This document shows, piece by piece, positions 24,174 to 31,204 of a DNA stretch of 49,712 bases. The notes beneath the pieces were generated by a model that saw only the letters and a list, made by a program, of their open reading frames with translations, did not search any database and was not told the origin of the DNA. The first letter of the stretch is position 1. Each line of letters begins with the position of its first letter. The DNA is from Aquincola sp. (lineage in GTDB: Bacteria; Pseudomonadota; Gammaproteobacteria; Burkholderiales; Burkholderiaceae_C), in NCBI GenBank assembly GCA_022841885.1, contig JALHQP010000014.1, positions 1 through 49,712 on the forward strand. The letters are read 5' to 3'. The position numbers and the translations under genes are program-made.

Positions 24174-24998
24174 TCAAGCTGTGTCTGGCGCAGATGGCCT
24201 CGGATACGACTTTGCGCTGGCCGCTTGCGCTGCGGCCACGAAGGACACGGCAGCCGCGACGACTTCATCGTCCGCGAGGATTCGTTGGTGCCCGAGTCCG
24301 TTGCAGCGCAAGAGCCGCGCCGCCGGCCATGCGGCGGCGATCATCTCGGCGTCACTCAACGGCACAACCGCGTCGTCCGCGGAATGAATGACGAGAGCCG
24401 GCTGCGACAACAGGGCGGCCGCCTTCGGGGTCGACACGGACTGCGTGTCGATGCCATATCGCACTCTCAGATGCTGCAGCATCTGTTCGGCCTGAACGTG
24501 GTCGAGTCCGGCAAACCGTGCGTAGGCACGGGCGTAGGCGGTGTATCGGGCTGGTGTTCCGATGAGCACGGCTCGGTTGACGTCCAGTCCACGGACCATG
24601 GCCAGGGCCGTGACCGCGCCCCCCACCGAGTGCGCTATCACCCCACGCAGAGGACCCAGGGCCGTCCCCAGGTGCGTGAGCGCTTCTGCGGCGTGGGGGA
24701 TCGAGGTCCAACTCATTGTCGACAGCCCATGCGCGGGGAGCTCGACGAAGATGGCTTCGTGGCCCGAGCGCAGGAGCGGTGCAGCGAAAGGCATCAGGTC
24801 GGCAGGCGATCCCTCCCAGCCGTGAACGAGCAGGACGGCCCGTCCAGCGCTGGTGCCGGTTCGCCAGTAGTTCAGCGTCCCGCCGGGCAACTCCAGTGCC
24901 GCGTGCGACAGACGATCCAACAACGGAGAAGGTGTCCCTTGCCTTGCCATGCGGGGTCGAAGGAAGGCGTCGGCAACGTCAGAAGAGGTGGCAGTCAT
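24174..24998 (-). CDS. Alpha/beta hydrolase
   Basis: Serine hydrolase of 274 residues from the ATG at 24998; a longer frame adds 15 residues with no similarity. The oxyanion region is LLVHGWEGSPADL and the nucleophile elbow is IAHSVGGAV (Ala replaces the first Gly of G-x-S-x-G). A late acid lies in IHSADDAVV and the histidine in GLGHQRI, so the triad looks complete. There is no signal peptide, so it is probably cytoplasmic. It leads the leftward operon with the 74-aa and VOC genes. The substrate is unknown; an ester or thioester is the general expectation. Confidence 0.82.
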   Translation of the reverse strand: MTATSSDVADAFLRPRMARQGTPSPLLDRLSHAALELPGGTLNYWRTGTSAGRAVLLVHGWEGSPADLMPFAAPLLRSGHEAIFVELPAHGLSTMSWTSIPHAAEALTHLGTALGPLRGVIAHSVGGAVTALAMVRGLDVNRAVLIGTPARYTAYARAYARFAGLDHVQAEQMLQHLRVRYGIDTQSVSTPKAAALLSQPALVIHSADDAVVPLSDAEMIAAAWPAARLLRCNGLGHQRILADDEVVAAAVSFVAAAQAASAKSYPRPSAPDTA

Positions 24999-25134
24999 CG
25001 GGGCTCGGGAAGGGCAGTCGTCTGAGTGCCAATCTAGCCTCACTGCTTGTGCTCATCCATCCGCCACGCACGCATATGGGTGCTGCAAATGTGCACATGC
25101 GTCTGGCGGCGTCGAGTCGGCAGCCGCTGGAGAC

Positions 25135-26040
25135 CTAGGGGTGGGCCAGGCGGTCGTCGAGAGTCAACGAGTCCTTCAGAAATTCGAACAAGGCGCGCAC
25201 CCGGGCCGTTCGCTGCACGTCCGGGTGCATCAGCACCCAGACTGGCTTGTCGAGCACGGGTTCAGGCGGCCCCAACTGGACCAGGTGCGGTCGCGCGTCG
25301 ACCAGAGGGCGCGGCAGCATGCCGACGCCCAAGCCACTGGCCACGGCGTCGGCCACGCCCACGAGACTGTCGATGCGCGCCACGACGCGATCTTCGCGGA
25401 CGTGCTTCTTGAACCAGGACTCGAACATCGTGAACGACAAGGACTCGTCCACTGCCACCCAGCGATGCTCTCCCAGTGGTGTATTTTTGCCTGATCGCGC
25501 AAGGTAGTCCTTCGAGGCGCACAGCACCGTCTCGATGTGGCCGACGCGATGTGCCACCAGCTTGGCGGGAGCCCGGTTCGCGCCGCGCACTGCGACATCG
25601 GCTTCCTGCGTGGTCAGTTCTGCGAACCCGTAGTTCATGAGCAACTGAATCTGCACCGCTGGATGACGCCGAAGAAACCGGGCCAGCAAGGGCATCAACA
25701 GTCCCTCGACCACGATGTCGCTCGACGTCACACGAATTGGCCCTTCGATGGCCGGGTCACGGCCGTCGAGGCGTCGCTGAGCCGACTCCACCTGCTCGGT
25801 CAGGCCCTTCAGATGCTCCGCCAGTGCATTGCCACCCGCAGTCAGCGCATAGCCGCTCGGCAGGCGGTCGAACAAGCGGCTGCCCAGTTGGTCCTCGAGT
25901 TGTGCGATGCGGCGCAAGACTGTGCTGTGATTCACCCCCATTCGCTGGGCAGCCTGCCCGATGCCGCCTGCTTCGGCCACCGCGAGGAAGAACTGGACAT
26001 CGCCCCAGTCGGGCCCGATGGGTCGTTTCGTTGCAGTCAC
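25135..26040 (-). CDS. LysR family transcriptional regulator (second of a tandem pair)
   Basis: Regulator of 301 residues. The N-terminal helix-turn-helix reads FFLAVAEAGGIGQAAQRMGV, then NHSTVLRRIAQLEDQLGSRL, and the effector domain runs from about residue 90. I prefer the GTG at 26040, which has GGA six bases upstream; a TTG at 26058 overlapping the previous stop (TTGA) is the alternative. It is clearly a paralogue of the LysR encoded just upstream: both share NH(S/T)ATVLRR-like helices, an EADVAVRG/EADIAIRG segment, (A/R)IDSLVG and a late MHP/THPD motif. The pair is probably one transcript. Confidence 0.88.
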   Translation of the reverse strand: MTATKRPIGPDWGDVQFFLAVAEAGGIGQAAQRMGVNHSTVLRRIAQLEDQLGSRLFDRLPSGYALTAGGNALAEHLKGLTEQVESAQRRLDGRDPAIEGPIRVTSSDIVVEGLLMPLLARFLRRHPAVQIQLLMNYGFAELTTQEADVAVRGANRAPAKLVAHRVGHIETVLCASKDYLARSGKNTPLGEHRWVAVDESLSFTMFESWFKKHVREDRVVARIDSLVGVADAVASGLGVGMLPRPLVDARPHLVQLGPPEPVLDKPVWVLMHPDVQRTARVRALFEFLKDSLTLDDRLAHP

Positions 26041-26054
26041 TACGGTTCCAGCGG

Positions 26055-26954
26055 TCAATGCACGAGCCGGTCATCGCCGCTCAGCGCATCGAACATGTAC
26101 TGTGAAAAGGCGCGAACGCGCGCTACCTGACGCAGGTCCGGGTGCGTGAGGATCCACAACTGCGTGTCGAGCGCCGCCTGCGGCTCGGCAATGCGCACGA
26201 AGTCGGGTCTTCCGTCGGCCAATGGACACAGCAGCATGGCCGCGCCAACCCCGTGGGCCACGGCATGCACCATGCCGACCAGGCTGTCGACTCTCATCAC
26301 GATCTGTGACGCCGGCACGTGTCGAGCCAACCACTTGGACTGCTCCAGGTGCGCCAGCGACTCGTCCGGTGCGATCCACTCGAGTTGATCCAGCGCCCGC
26401 CGTGGGCCGACGGACTCGAGGTACGCACGAGACGCATACGGTGCCGTCTGAATGTCGCCGACGCGGCGACCGACGAGGTTCTCGGGTGGCCGGTTCGATC
26501 CTCGGATGGCGATGTCGGCCTCCCGGCGTGTCAGGCTGAGGAAGTTGTTGTTGACCATGAGCTGCAGCCGCACGCCGGGATGGGCTTCGCAGAACGAGTG
26601 GATCAGCGGCATCAGCAGGCCATGAACCAGGGTGTCGGTGGTGGTCAGGCGAATCTGACCCCGGACTTCGTCGTCGTTCACTCCAACGTGCGATGGGACG
26701 TCGGCGAGGCGATCCGCCATGCCTTCGAGGTCGGACAGGAGTTCGGTGCCGGCGCCGGACAGCGCGTAGCGGCCCCCGCCTCGGTTGAACAGGGGTTGCT
26801 CGAGTGTCCGTTCCAGCGCGGCCAAGCGGCGCAGTGCAGTGGCGTGGTTGATGCCCAGCAGCGCTGCCCCGCGCGACACCGAACCCGCGCGGGCAATCTC
26901 CAGAAAGACCTCCAGGTCGGACCAGTCGACAGGTCGGTTGGGTGAGCGCGCCAT
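26055..26954 (-). CDS. LysR family transcriptional regulator (first of a tandem pair)
   Basis: Regulator of 299 residues. The DNA-binding part reads FLEIARAGSVSRGAALLGIN, then HATALRRLAALERTLEQPLF, and the C-terminal ligand domain includes EADIAIRGSNRPPENLVGRR and a late DLRQVARVRAFSQYMFDALS. It diverges from the GST-hemerythrin-hydrolase operon. The 138-bp gap holds an inverted repeat CGCATA-N5-TATGCG, so this protein or its paralogue probably controls that operon. The paralogue follows directly and overlaps or abuts the stop. The effector is unknown. Confidence 0.9.
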   Translation of the reverse strand: MARSPNRPVDWSDLEVFLEIARAGSVSRGAALLGINHATALRRLAALERTLEQPLFNRGGGRYALSGAGTELLSDLEGMADRLADVPSHVGVNDDEVRGQIRLTTTDTLVHGLLMPLIHSFCEAHPGVRLQLMVNNNFLSLTRREADIAIRGSNRPPENLVGRRVGDIQTAPYASRAYLESVGPRRALDQLEWIAPDESLAHLEQSKWLARHVPASQIVMRVDSLVGMVHAVAHGVGAAMLLCPLADGRPDFVRIAEPQAALDTQLWILTHPDLRQVARVRAFSQYMFDALSGDDRLVH

Positions 26955-26993
26955 GGTTCAGGTGGGTGGGCCGGCAGTTGGCATGTTCGTTTC

Positions 26994-27010
26994 CGCATAC
27001 GGATTATGCG
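26994..27010. promoter_or_regulatory. Putative LysR-type operator
   Basis: CGCATA, five bases, then TATGCG is a perfect inverted repeat 40 bases upstream of the LysR start and 12 bases before the -35 box of the GST operon. LysR targets are short dyads placed upstream of the activated promoter, which this fits. Which of the two regulators binds cannot be told. Confidence 0.55.
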
Positions 27011-27021
27011 CAAACTGAAAA

Positions 27022-27050
27022 TTGTCATGCGACCTTGCGGATCCTAGATT
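27022..27050 (+). promoter_or_regulatory. Sigma-70-type promoter for the GST operon
   Basis: TTGTCA (27022-27027) and TAGATT (27045-27050) are 17 bp apart, facing the GST gene whose ATG is 42 bases on. The -35 matches five of six consensus bases and the -10 matches four. The inverted repeat at 26994-27010 sits just upstream, as for an activator site. Confidence 0.5.
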
Positions 27051-27092
27051 CCGTTCCACCGCACCCGCAACTACGGACTCTCAAGGACCACC

Positions 27093-27713
27093 ATGAAGCT
27101 CTACTACTCGCCCGCTACCTGCTCGCTCGCTGTGCATATCGTCGCTCGCGAAGCTGGCCTTCCCATCGACCTGGTCAAGGTCGACATCGGCATCCACCGG
27201 CTGGATGACGGGACGGACTACTACACGGTCAACCCGCGCGGCTACGTGCCACTGCTGGAGCTGGACGATGGCACGAAGCTCACCGAGGTGTCCGCCATCG
27301 TTCAGTTCCTGGCGGACTTGGCGCCGCAAGCCGCGCTGTTGCCGCCTGCTGGTTCCATCGAACGCGTGCACGTCCAGGAATGGCTCACCTTCATCAGCAG
27401 TGAGCTCCACAAGGCCTTCAGCCCCTGGCTCTGGCACAAGGAGACTGCCGAGTCGACCAAGCAGAACGTCCGCGAGCGACTCGCGCGTCACTTCGGCGAA
27501 CTGGACAGGTTGCTGGCCAAGCAGCCCTACCTGACCGGTCAGCACTTCACGGTGGCCGATGCGTACGCCTACGCCATCGTCAACTGGAGTCACTACCTGA
27601 TGGTCAGCCTGAAGCCGTACCCGGCGCTGATGGCGTACCTGGCGCGCATCGAGTCGCGTCAGGGTGCTCGCCAGGCGTTGCTGGCCGAGGGGCTGGTGAA
27701 GCAGGCCGCGTGA
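27093..27713 (+). CDS. Glutathione S-transferase (beta-like class)
   Basis: Conjugates glutathione to electrophiles or handles peroxides, in the cytoplasm. The protein has 206 residues. The thioredoxin-fold domain begins MKLYYSPATCSLAVHIVARE with Ser/Cys near residues 6-10, the catalytic region of bacterial beta-class enzymes, and has the cis-Pro in GYVPLLEL and the glutathione contact TEVSAIVQFL. The helical domain follows from about residue 85 and includes FTVADAYAYAIVNW. AAGGA precedes the ATG. It leads the operon with a hemerythrin-like protein and an alpha/beta hydrolase, which suggests a detoxification or stress role. The true substrate is unknown. Confidence 0.92.
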   Translation: MKLYYSPATCSLAVHIVAREAGLPIDLVKVDIGIHRLDDGTDYYTVNPRGYVPLLELDDGTKLTEVSAIVQFLADLAPQAALLPPAGSIERVHVQEWLTFISSELHKAFSPWLWHKETAESTKQNVRERLARHFGELDRLLAKQPYLTGQHFTVADAYAYAIVNWSHYLMVSLKPYPALMAYLARIESRQGARQALLAEGLVKQAA

Positions 27714-28402
27714 TGGAGCGGCACGACCTCTATCGCCCCATCCACAAGGCCCTGCGCCTGCTGATGGTGGACACGCTGACGAAGTTCGGAGCGCTCGACA
27801 CGCGGGACGAAGCCGCGCTGTCGGCCGCCCTGGAGCAGCTCGACACGCTGCTCGGTGTCTGCCGCGTGCACATGGATCACGAGAACACCCACGTGCATAC
27901 GGCGATGGAGGCCGCGTCTGCAGGCGCCTCGCTTCAGGCGGCTCAGGAGCATCGCCAACACCGCCGTGAGATCGACGACCTTGCCGGCGACCAGCGGGCG
28001 CTTCGGTCGGCGGCGGCAAGCGAGCGCACCCGGCTGGCGCAACAGATCTACCGGCACCTGGCCCGCTTCGTCGCGGACAACCTGCTGCACATGGCGCACG
28101 AGGAGAAGACTCATAACGCCCTGCTGTGGGCACGGTACGGCGACGATCAGCTGCGGCAGATTGAGGCGGCCATCGTCGCCGACACCGAGCCCACAACGAT
28201 GCAGTCAGTGTTGCGATGGATGCTGCCGGCCCTCAACGCGCAGGAGCGCTTCGAGCTCCTGGCCGGGATGCGCCAGCAGATGCCCGAAACAGGCTTCGAC
28301 CAGGTGCTGCGCTTGTCGCGGGCAGTCCTTCCAACCCCTGCTTGGGCAGCACTGGCGCGGCGGCTCGCCGTGCCACCCGAACCCGGCCTCGTCGCTGCGT
28401 GA
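27713..28402 (+). CDS. Hemerythrin HHE-domain protein
   Basis: Probable iron-binding helical protein, 229 residues. His and Glu residues that could form a diiron site are placed as in HHE proteins: HDLYRPIHKALR near the N-terminus, CRVHMDHENTHVHTAMEA at about 50-65, QEHRQHRREIDD at about 80-90 and HMAHEEKTHNALLW at about 125. The C-terminal third (NAQERFELLAGMRQQMPETG and beyond) looks like a separate helical region. Its ATG overlaps the GST stop by one base (TGATG). Relatives bind oxygen, nitric oxide or peroxide, but the role here is unknown. The downstream hydrolase follows after 25 bases. Confidence 0.8.
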   Translation: MERHDLYRPIHKALRLLMVDTLTKFGALDTRDEAALSAALEQLDTLLGVCRVHMDHENTHVHTAMEAASAGASLQAAQEHRQHRREIDDLAGDQRALRSAAASERTRLAQQIYRHLARFVADNLLHMAHEEKTHNALLWARYGDDQLRQIEAAIVADTEPTTMQSVLRWMLPALNAQERFELLAGMRQQMPETGFDQVLRLSRAVLPTPAWAALARRLAVPPEPGLVAA

Positions 28403-28427
28403 GCGCGGCCGCAACCCGGACATCGCA

Positions 28428-29384
28428 ATGAACTCATCTCGCCGAACGCTGCTGGCCGCCGGTACAGCGCTGGCCTGGCTGGGCACGGCCAGCCAGATCG
28501 CTGGGGCCAGCGAACCGCAACCCTTCACCAAGGAAACCAAGATGAACTCGTACCTCTATGACACCGTCCCGACGCAGACCGTCGAGGCAAACGGCGTCCG
28601 CTATGCCTACCGCCGCTTCGGCGCCAAACAAGGCGTGCCGCTGGTCTTCTTCCAACGCTTCCGTGGGACGGTGGACCACTGGGATCCGGCCTTCCTCGAG
28701 GTGATCGCGAAGGCGCGGCCCGTGGTCGTGTTCGACAACGCCGGCGTCGGCGCATCGACCGGCGAAGTGGCCCAGGACATCGCCGGCGCGGCGAAGTCCG
28801 CCGCTGCTTTCGTCGATGCCCTGGGGCTGTCGCAGTTCGACGCCATTGGGTGGTCCATGGGCGGCACGGTCGTTCAACAACTTGCGCTCGACCGCCCGGG
28901 CCTGATGCGCCGCTTGGTGCTCGCCGGTACTGGCCCGGGAGGTGTGCCGGAGGCGCCGCGTGCGCCGGAGAAGGTGTGGCAAGTGGCCGCCAAGCCGGTC
29001 AACGACGACGAAGACTTCCTGTACCTGTTCTTCACGCCGACGCAGGCCAGTCGAGACGCAGGCCTCGCGTCGTTGTGCAGACTCGACCGCCGCCTCGGCG
29101 CGTCGAGCGCAGTGGTGAAGCCGGAGTCATGGAAGAACCAGGCCGGCGCCATTGCCGCGTGGGCTATGGGCAAGAACTCGGCCTACACGCGGCTGGCGGA
29201 GATCGCTGCCCCGGTGCTGGTGGCCAACGGTGTTCACGACGTGATGATCCATGCGTACAACTCGTACGCCATGGCGCAGAAGCTGCCCAATGCGCAACTG
29301 GTGCTCTATCCCGACTCCGGGCATGGCTTCCTGTTCCAGTACCCGGACCAATTCGGCCGCCAGGTCAATGACTTCCTGGGGTAG
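28428..29384 (+). CDS. Alpha/beta hydrolase with optional twin-arginine signal
   Basis: Serine hydrolase of 318 residues if it starts at 28428. The first 28 residues (SSRRTLLAAGTALAWLG and so on) look like a short Tat-type signal. A second in-frame ATG at 28542 (residue 39, MNSYLYDTVPTQ) has a good AAGGA site eight bases upstream and would give a cytoplasmic 280-residue form. The triad is visible: GWSMGGTVVQ nucleophile elbow, GVHDVMI acid and DSGHGFL histidine, with oxyanion residues in FFQRFRGTVDHWDP. It resembles non-haem peroxidase or ester-hydrolase members. It is the last gene of the GST operon. Confidence 0.85.
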   Translation: MNSSRRTLLAAGTALAWLGTASQIAGASEPQPFTKETKMNSYLYDTVPTQTVEANGVRYAYRRFGAKQGVPLVFFQRFRGTVDHWDPAFLEVIAKARPVVVFDNAGVGASTGEVAQDIAGAAKSAAAFVDALGLSQFDAIGWSMGGTVVQQLALDRPGLMRRLVLAGTGPGGVPEAPRAPEKVWQVAAKPVNDDEDFLYLFFTPTQASRDAGLASLCRLDRRLGASSAVVKPESWKNQAGAIAAWAMGKNSAYTRLAEIAAPVLVANGVHDVMIHAYNSYAMAQKLPNAQLVLYPDSGHGFLFQYPDQFGRQVNDFLG

Positions 29385-29611
29385 GCGCCCTGGTTGCTTG
29401 GGTCACTCGGCCGGCCTGATCGGGTCTGAATGGTGCGTGCCGTTTTGTCCGGCGCCTTGTACGCACTGGCGAACCAGGCCGCACGGTAGGCCGCCGAGCG
29501 AAGCGACGCGCGCAACTAAAGGCCTTGCTGCGGCCGAGGATCGGGTCAAACGCAGCCAGGCTCGGGCACGGGTGTCAAGAGCCGCAAACACGAGGCCTGG
29601 GTGCAAACGTT

Positions 29612-29687
<76 letters not shown>

Positions 29688-29715
29688 GAACGAGCGGCGA
29701 GTTTACCATCGCGTC

Positions 29716-30579
29716 ATGCGACCCCGACTCGACGACCCCGCCTGGCTCGACGCCCAGTACAACAACCGTGCCCGTGTGCCCGAGGCCATGGCGATCCTGG
29801 CCCGCTGGGCGCAGGCGTCTGCGCTGGCGCGCGAGGGCAGCCCCGGCAAGCGCCTGGACCTGCGCTACGGCGACGGTCCGAACGAGACGCTCGACGTCTT
29901 CCCGGCAGCCCGGCCGGGGGCGCCGGTGCTGTTCTTCATCCACGGCGGCTACTGGCGCGCGCTCGACAAGTCTGACCTGTCGTTCGTCGCGCCTTCCTTC
30001 GTAGCCGACGGTGCAACGGTCGTGGTGCCGAACTACGCGCTTTGTCCCTCGGTGACGGTCGAGGACATCGCCTTGCAGATGGCGCGCGCACTGGCCTGGA
30101 CCTGGCGCCACGCGGCCGATTTCGGCGGCGATGCCTCGCGCCTCGCGGTGGCCGGGCACTCGGCGGGCGGTCACTTGGCCGCGATGCTGCTGGCCTGCCG
30201 CTGGAAGCTGGTGGGCGAGGACTTGCCGCTGGCACCGCTGTCCGGTGCGCTGGCGATCTCCGGCCTGTACGACCTCGAACCGGTGCGCCTGACGCCGTTT
30301 CTGCAAGGTGACTTGCGCCTGACGCCGTCGCAGGTGGCACGCCTGTCGCCCGCCTTCTTCCCGCGGCCCAAGGGCGGGAAGCTGTTCGCGGCGGTCGGTG
30401 GCGACGAGAGCGACGAGTTCCTGCGTCACAACCAGCTGATCCGCGATCAGTGGGGCCCGACGGCGGTGCCGGTGTGCGAGACGATCAGCGGCAGCAACCA
30501 CTTCACCGTGCTCGAGAGCCTGGTCGACCCCGCGGGCCGGCTGCACGAGTTGGCGCTGCGCCTGCTGGGGCTGCGCTGA
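29716..30579 (+). CDS. Alpha/beta hydrolase, arylformamidase-like (kynurenine formamidase type)
   Basis: Serine hydrolase of 287 residues. The early HGGYWRALDKSD is the HGG oxyanion motif seen in the eukaryotic-type kynurenine formamidase group. VAGHSAGGHLAAML is the nucleophile elbow. Asp in GGDESDEFLRHNQ and His in GSNHFTVLES complete a likely triad. The start MRPRLDDPAWLDAQYNNRAR matches the DxxWLxxQYNxR opening of that group. It follows tRNA-Ala on the other strand, with no other tryptophan genes nearby. N-formylkynurenine hydrolysis is the best guess; a general esterase is the alternative. Confidence 0.78.
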   Translation: MRPRLDDPAWLDAQYNNRARVPEAMAILARWAQASALAREGSPGKRLDLRYGDGPNETLDVFPAARPGAPVLFFIHGGYWRALDKSDLSFVAPSFVADGATVVVPNYALCPSVTVEDIALQMARALAWTWRHAADFGGDASRLAVAGHSAGGHLAAMLLACRWKLVGEDLPLAPLSGALAISGLYDLEPVRLTPFLQGDLRLTPSQVARLSPAFFPRPKGGKLFAAVGGDESDEFLRHNQLIRDQWGPTAVPVCETISGSNHFTVLESLVDPAGRLHELALRLLGLR

Positions 30580-30717
30580 CCAGAGCGCGCCCCGCGGGGC
30601 GGGTTTGCCCGGGCTATGGCCTGGATTGACGCATTGAATTGCGGCGCGCGGGGTGAATGGAGTACGGTCGGCGTTGCACCTGTCGCAACGCATCCACGCA
30701 GCCAAAAGGAGCACACC

Positions 30718-31140
30718 ATGGGCTTGAAGGGTTCGAAAACCGAGCAAAACCTGAAGGACGCCTTCGCGGGCGAGTCGCAGGCCAACCGCCGCTACCTCTA
30801 CTTCGCCAACAAGGCGGACATCGAGGGCCAGAACGACGTGGCCGCGTTGTTCCGCTCCACGGCCGAAGGCGAGACGGGCCACGCGCACGGCCACCTCGAG
30901 TTCCTCGAGAACGGCTCGGGCGATCCCGCGACCGGCCTGCCGATCGGCAGCAGCCGCCAGAACCTGAAGGCGGCCGTGGCTGGCGAGACGCACGAGTACA
31001 CCGACATGTACCCGGGCATGGCCAAGCAGGCACGCGAGGAAGGCTTCGACGAGATCGCCGATTGGTTCGAGACTCTGGCCAAGGCCGAGCGCTCGCACGC
31101 CAACCGCTACCAGAAGGCGCTGGACGCGCTGGTGGACTGA
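30718..31140 (+). CDS. Rubrerythrin family protein lacking the rubredoxin domain
   Basis: Probable diiron peroxidase, 140 residues. Paired iron-ligand motifs fit the ferritin-like fold: [48 protein letters not shown] and [16 protein letters not shown]. Classic rubrerythrins carry a C-terminal rubredoxin domain with two CxxC pairs. This one has no cysteine pair at all, so it must get electrons from another protein. The ATG has AAAAGGAG at 11-4 bases upstream. The next gene encodes a two-cluster Fe-S protein, a natural candidate donor. A hairpin with a short T-run lies between them. Confidence 0.9.
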   Translation: MGLKGSKTEQNLKDAFAGESQANRRYLYFANKADIEGQNDVAALFRSTAEGETGHAHGHLEFLENGSGDPATGLPIGSSRQNLKAAVAGETHEYTDMYPGMAKQAREEGFDEIADWFETLAKAERSHANRYQKALDALVD

Positions 31141-31162
31141 GCCGGTACTGCCAAAACCAAGG

Positions 31163-31188
31163 ACAAGGGGCTTCGTGCCCCTTGTTTT
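31163..31188 (+). terminator. Rho-independent-type hairpin between rubrerythrin and Fe-S genes
   Basis: ACAAGGGGC (31163-31171), a 5-base loop, and GCCCCTTGT (31177-31185) form a perfect 9-bp stem followed by TTT. It lies 22 bases after the rubrerythrin stop and 16 bases before the next ATG. It probably reduces read-through, so rubrerythrin mRNA may exceed that of the downstream genes. Confidence 0.75.
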
Positions 31189-31204
31189 CCATCTGAGGTT
31201 GACG

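Noticed and set aside
23385-29611. att-type direct repeat of the tRNA-Ala 3' end at the far side of the accessory block
   Set aside because: I looked near 23.4 kb for the tRNA 3' sequence and found no copy. No integrase is present either, so no island is called as a feature.
29385-29611. Possible gene or RNA in the 227-bp gap before tRNA-Ala
   Set aside because: Short frames on both strands lack ribosome sites and family motifs, and no stable fold or repeat stands out.
30580-30620. Palindrome GCCCCGCGGGGC after the arylformamidase-like gene as a terminator
   Set aside because: The loop would be only about four bases with a 5-bp stem and just three Ts after it, too weak for a call.
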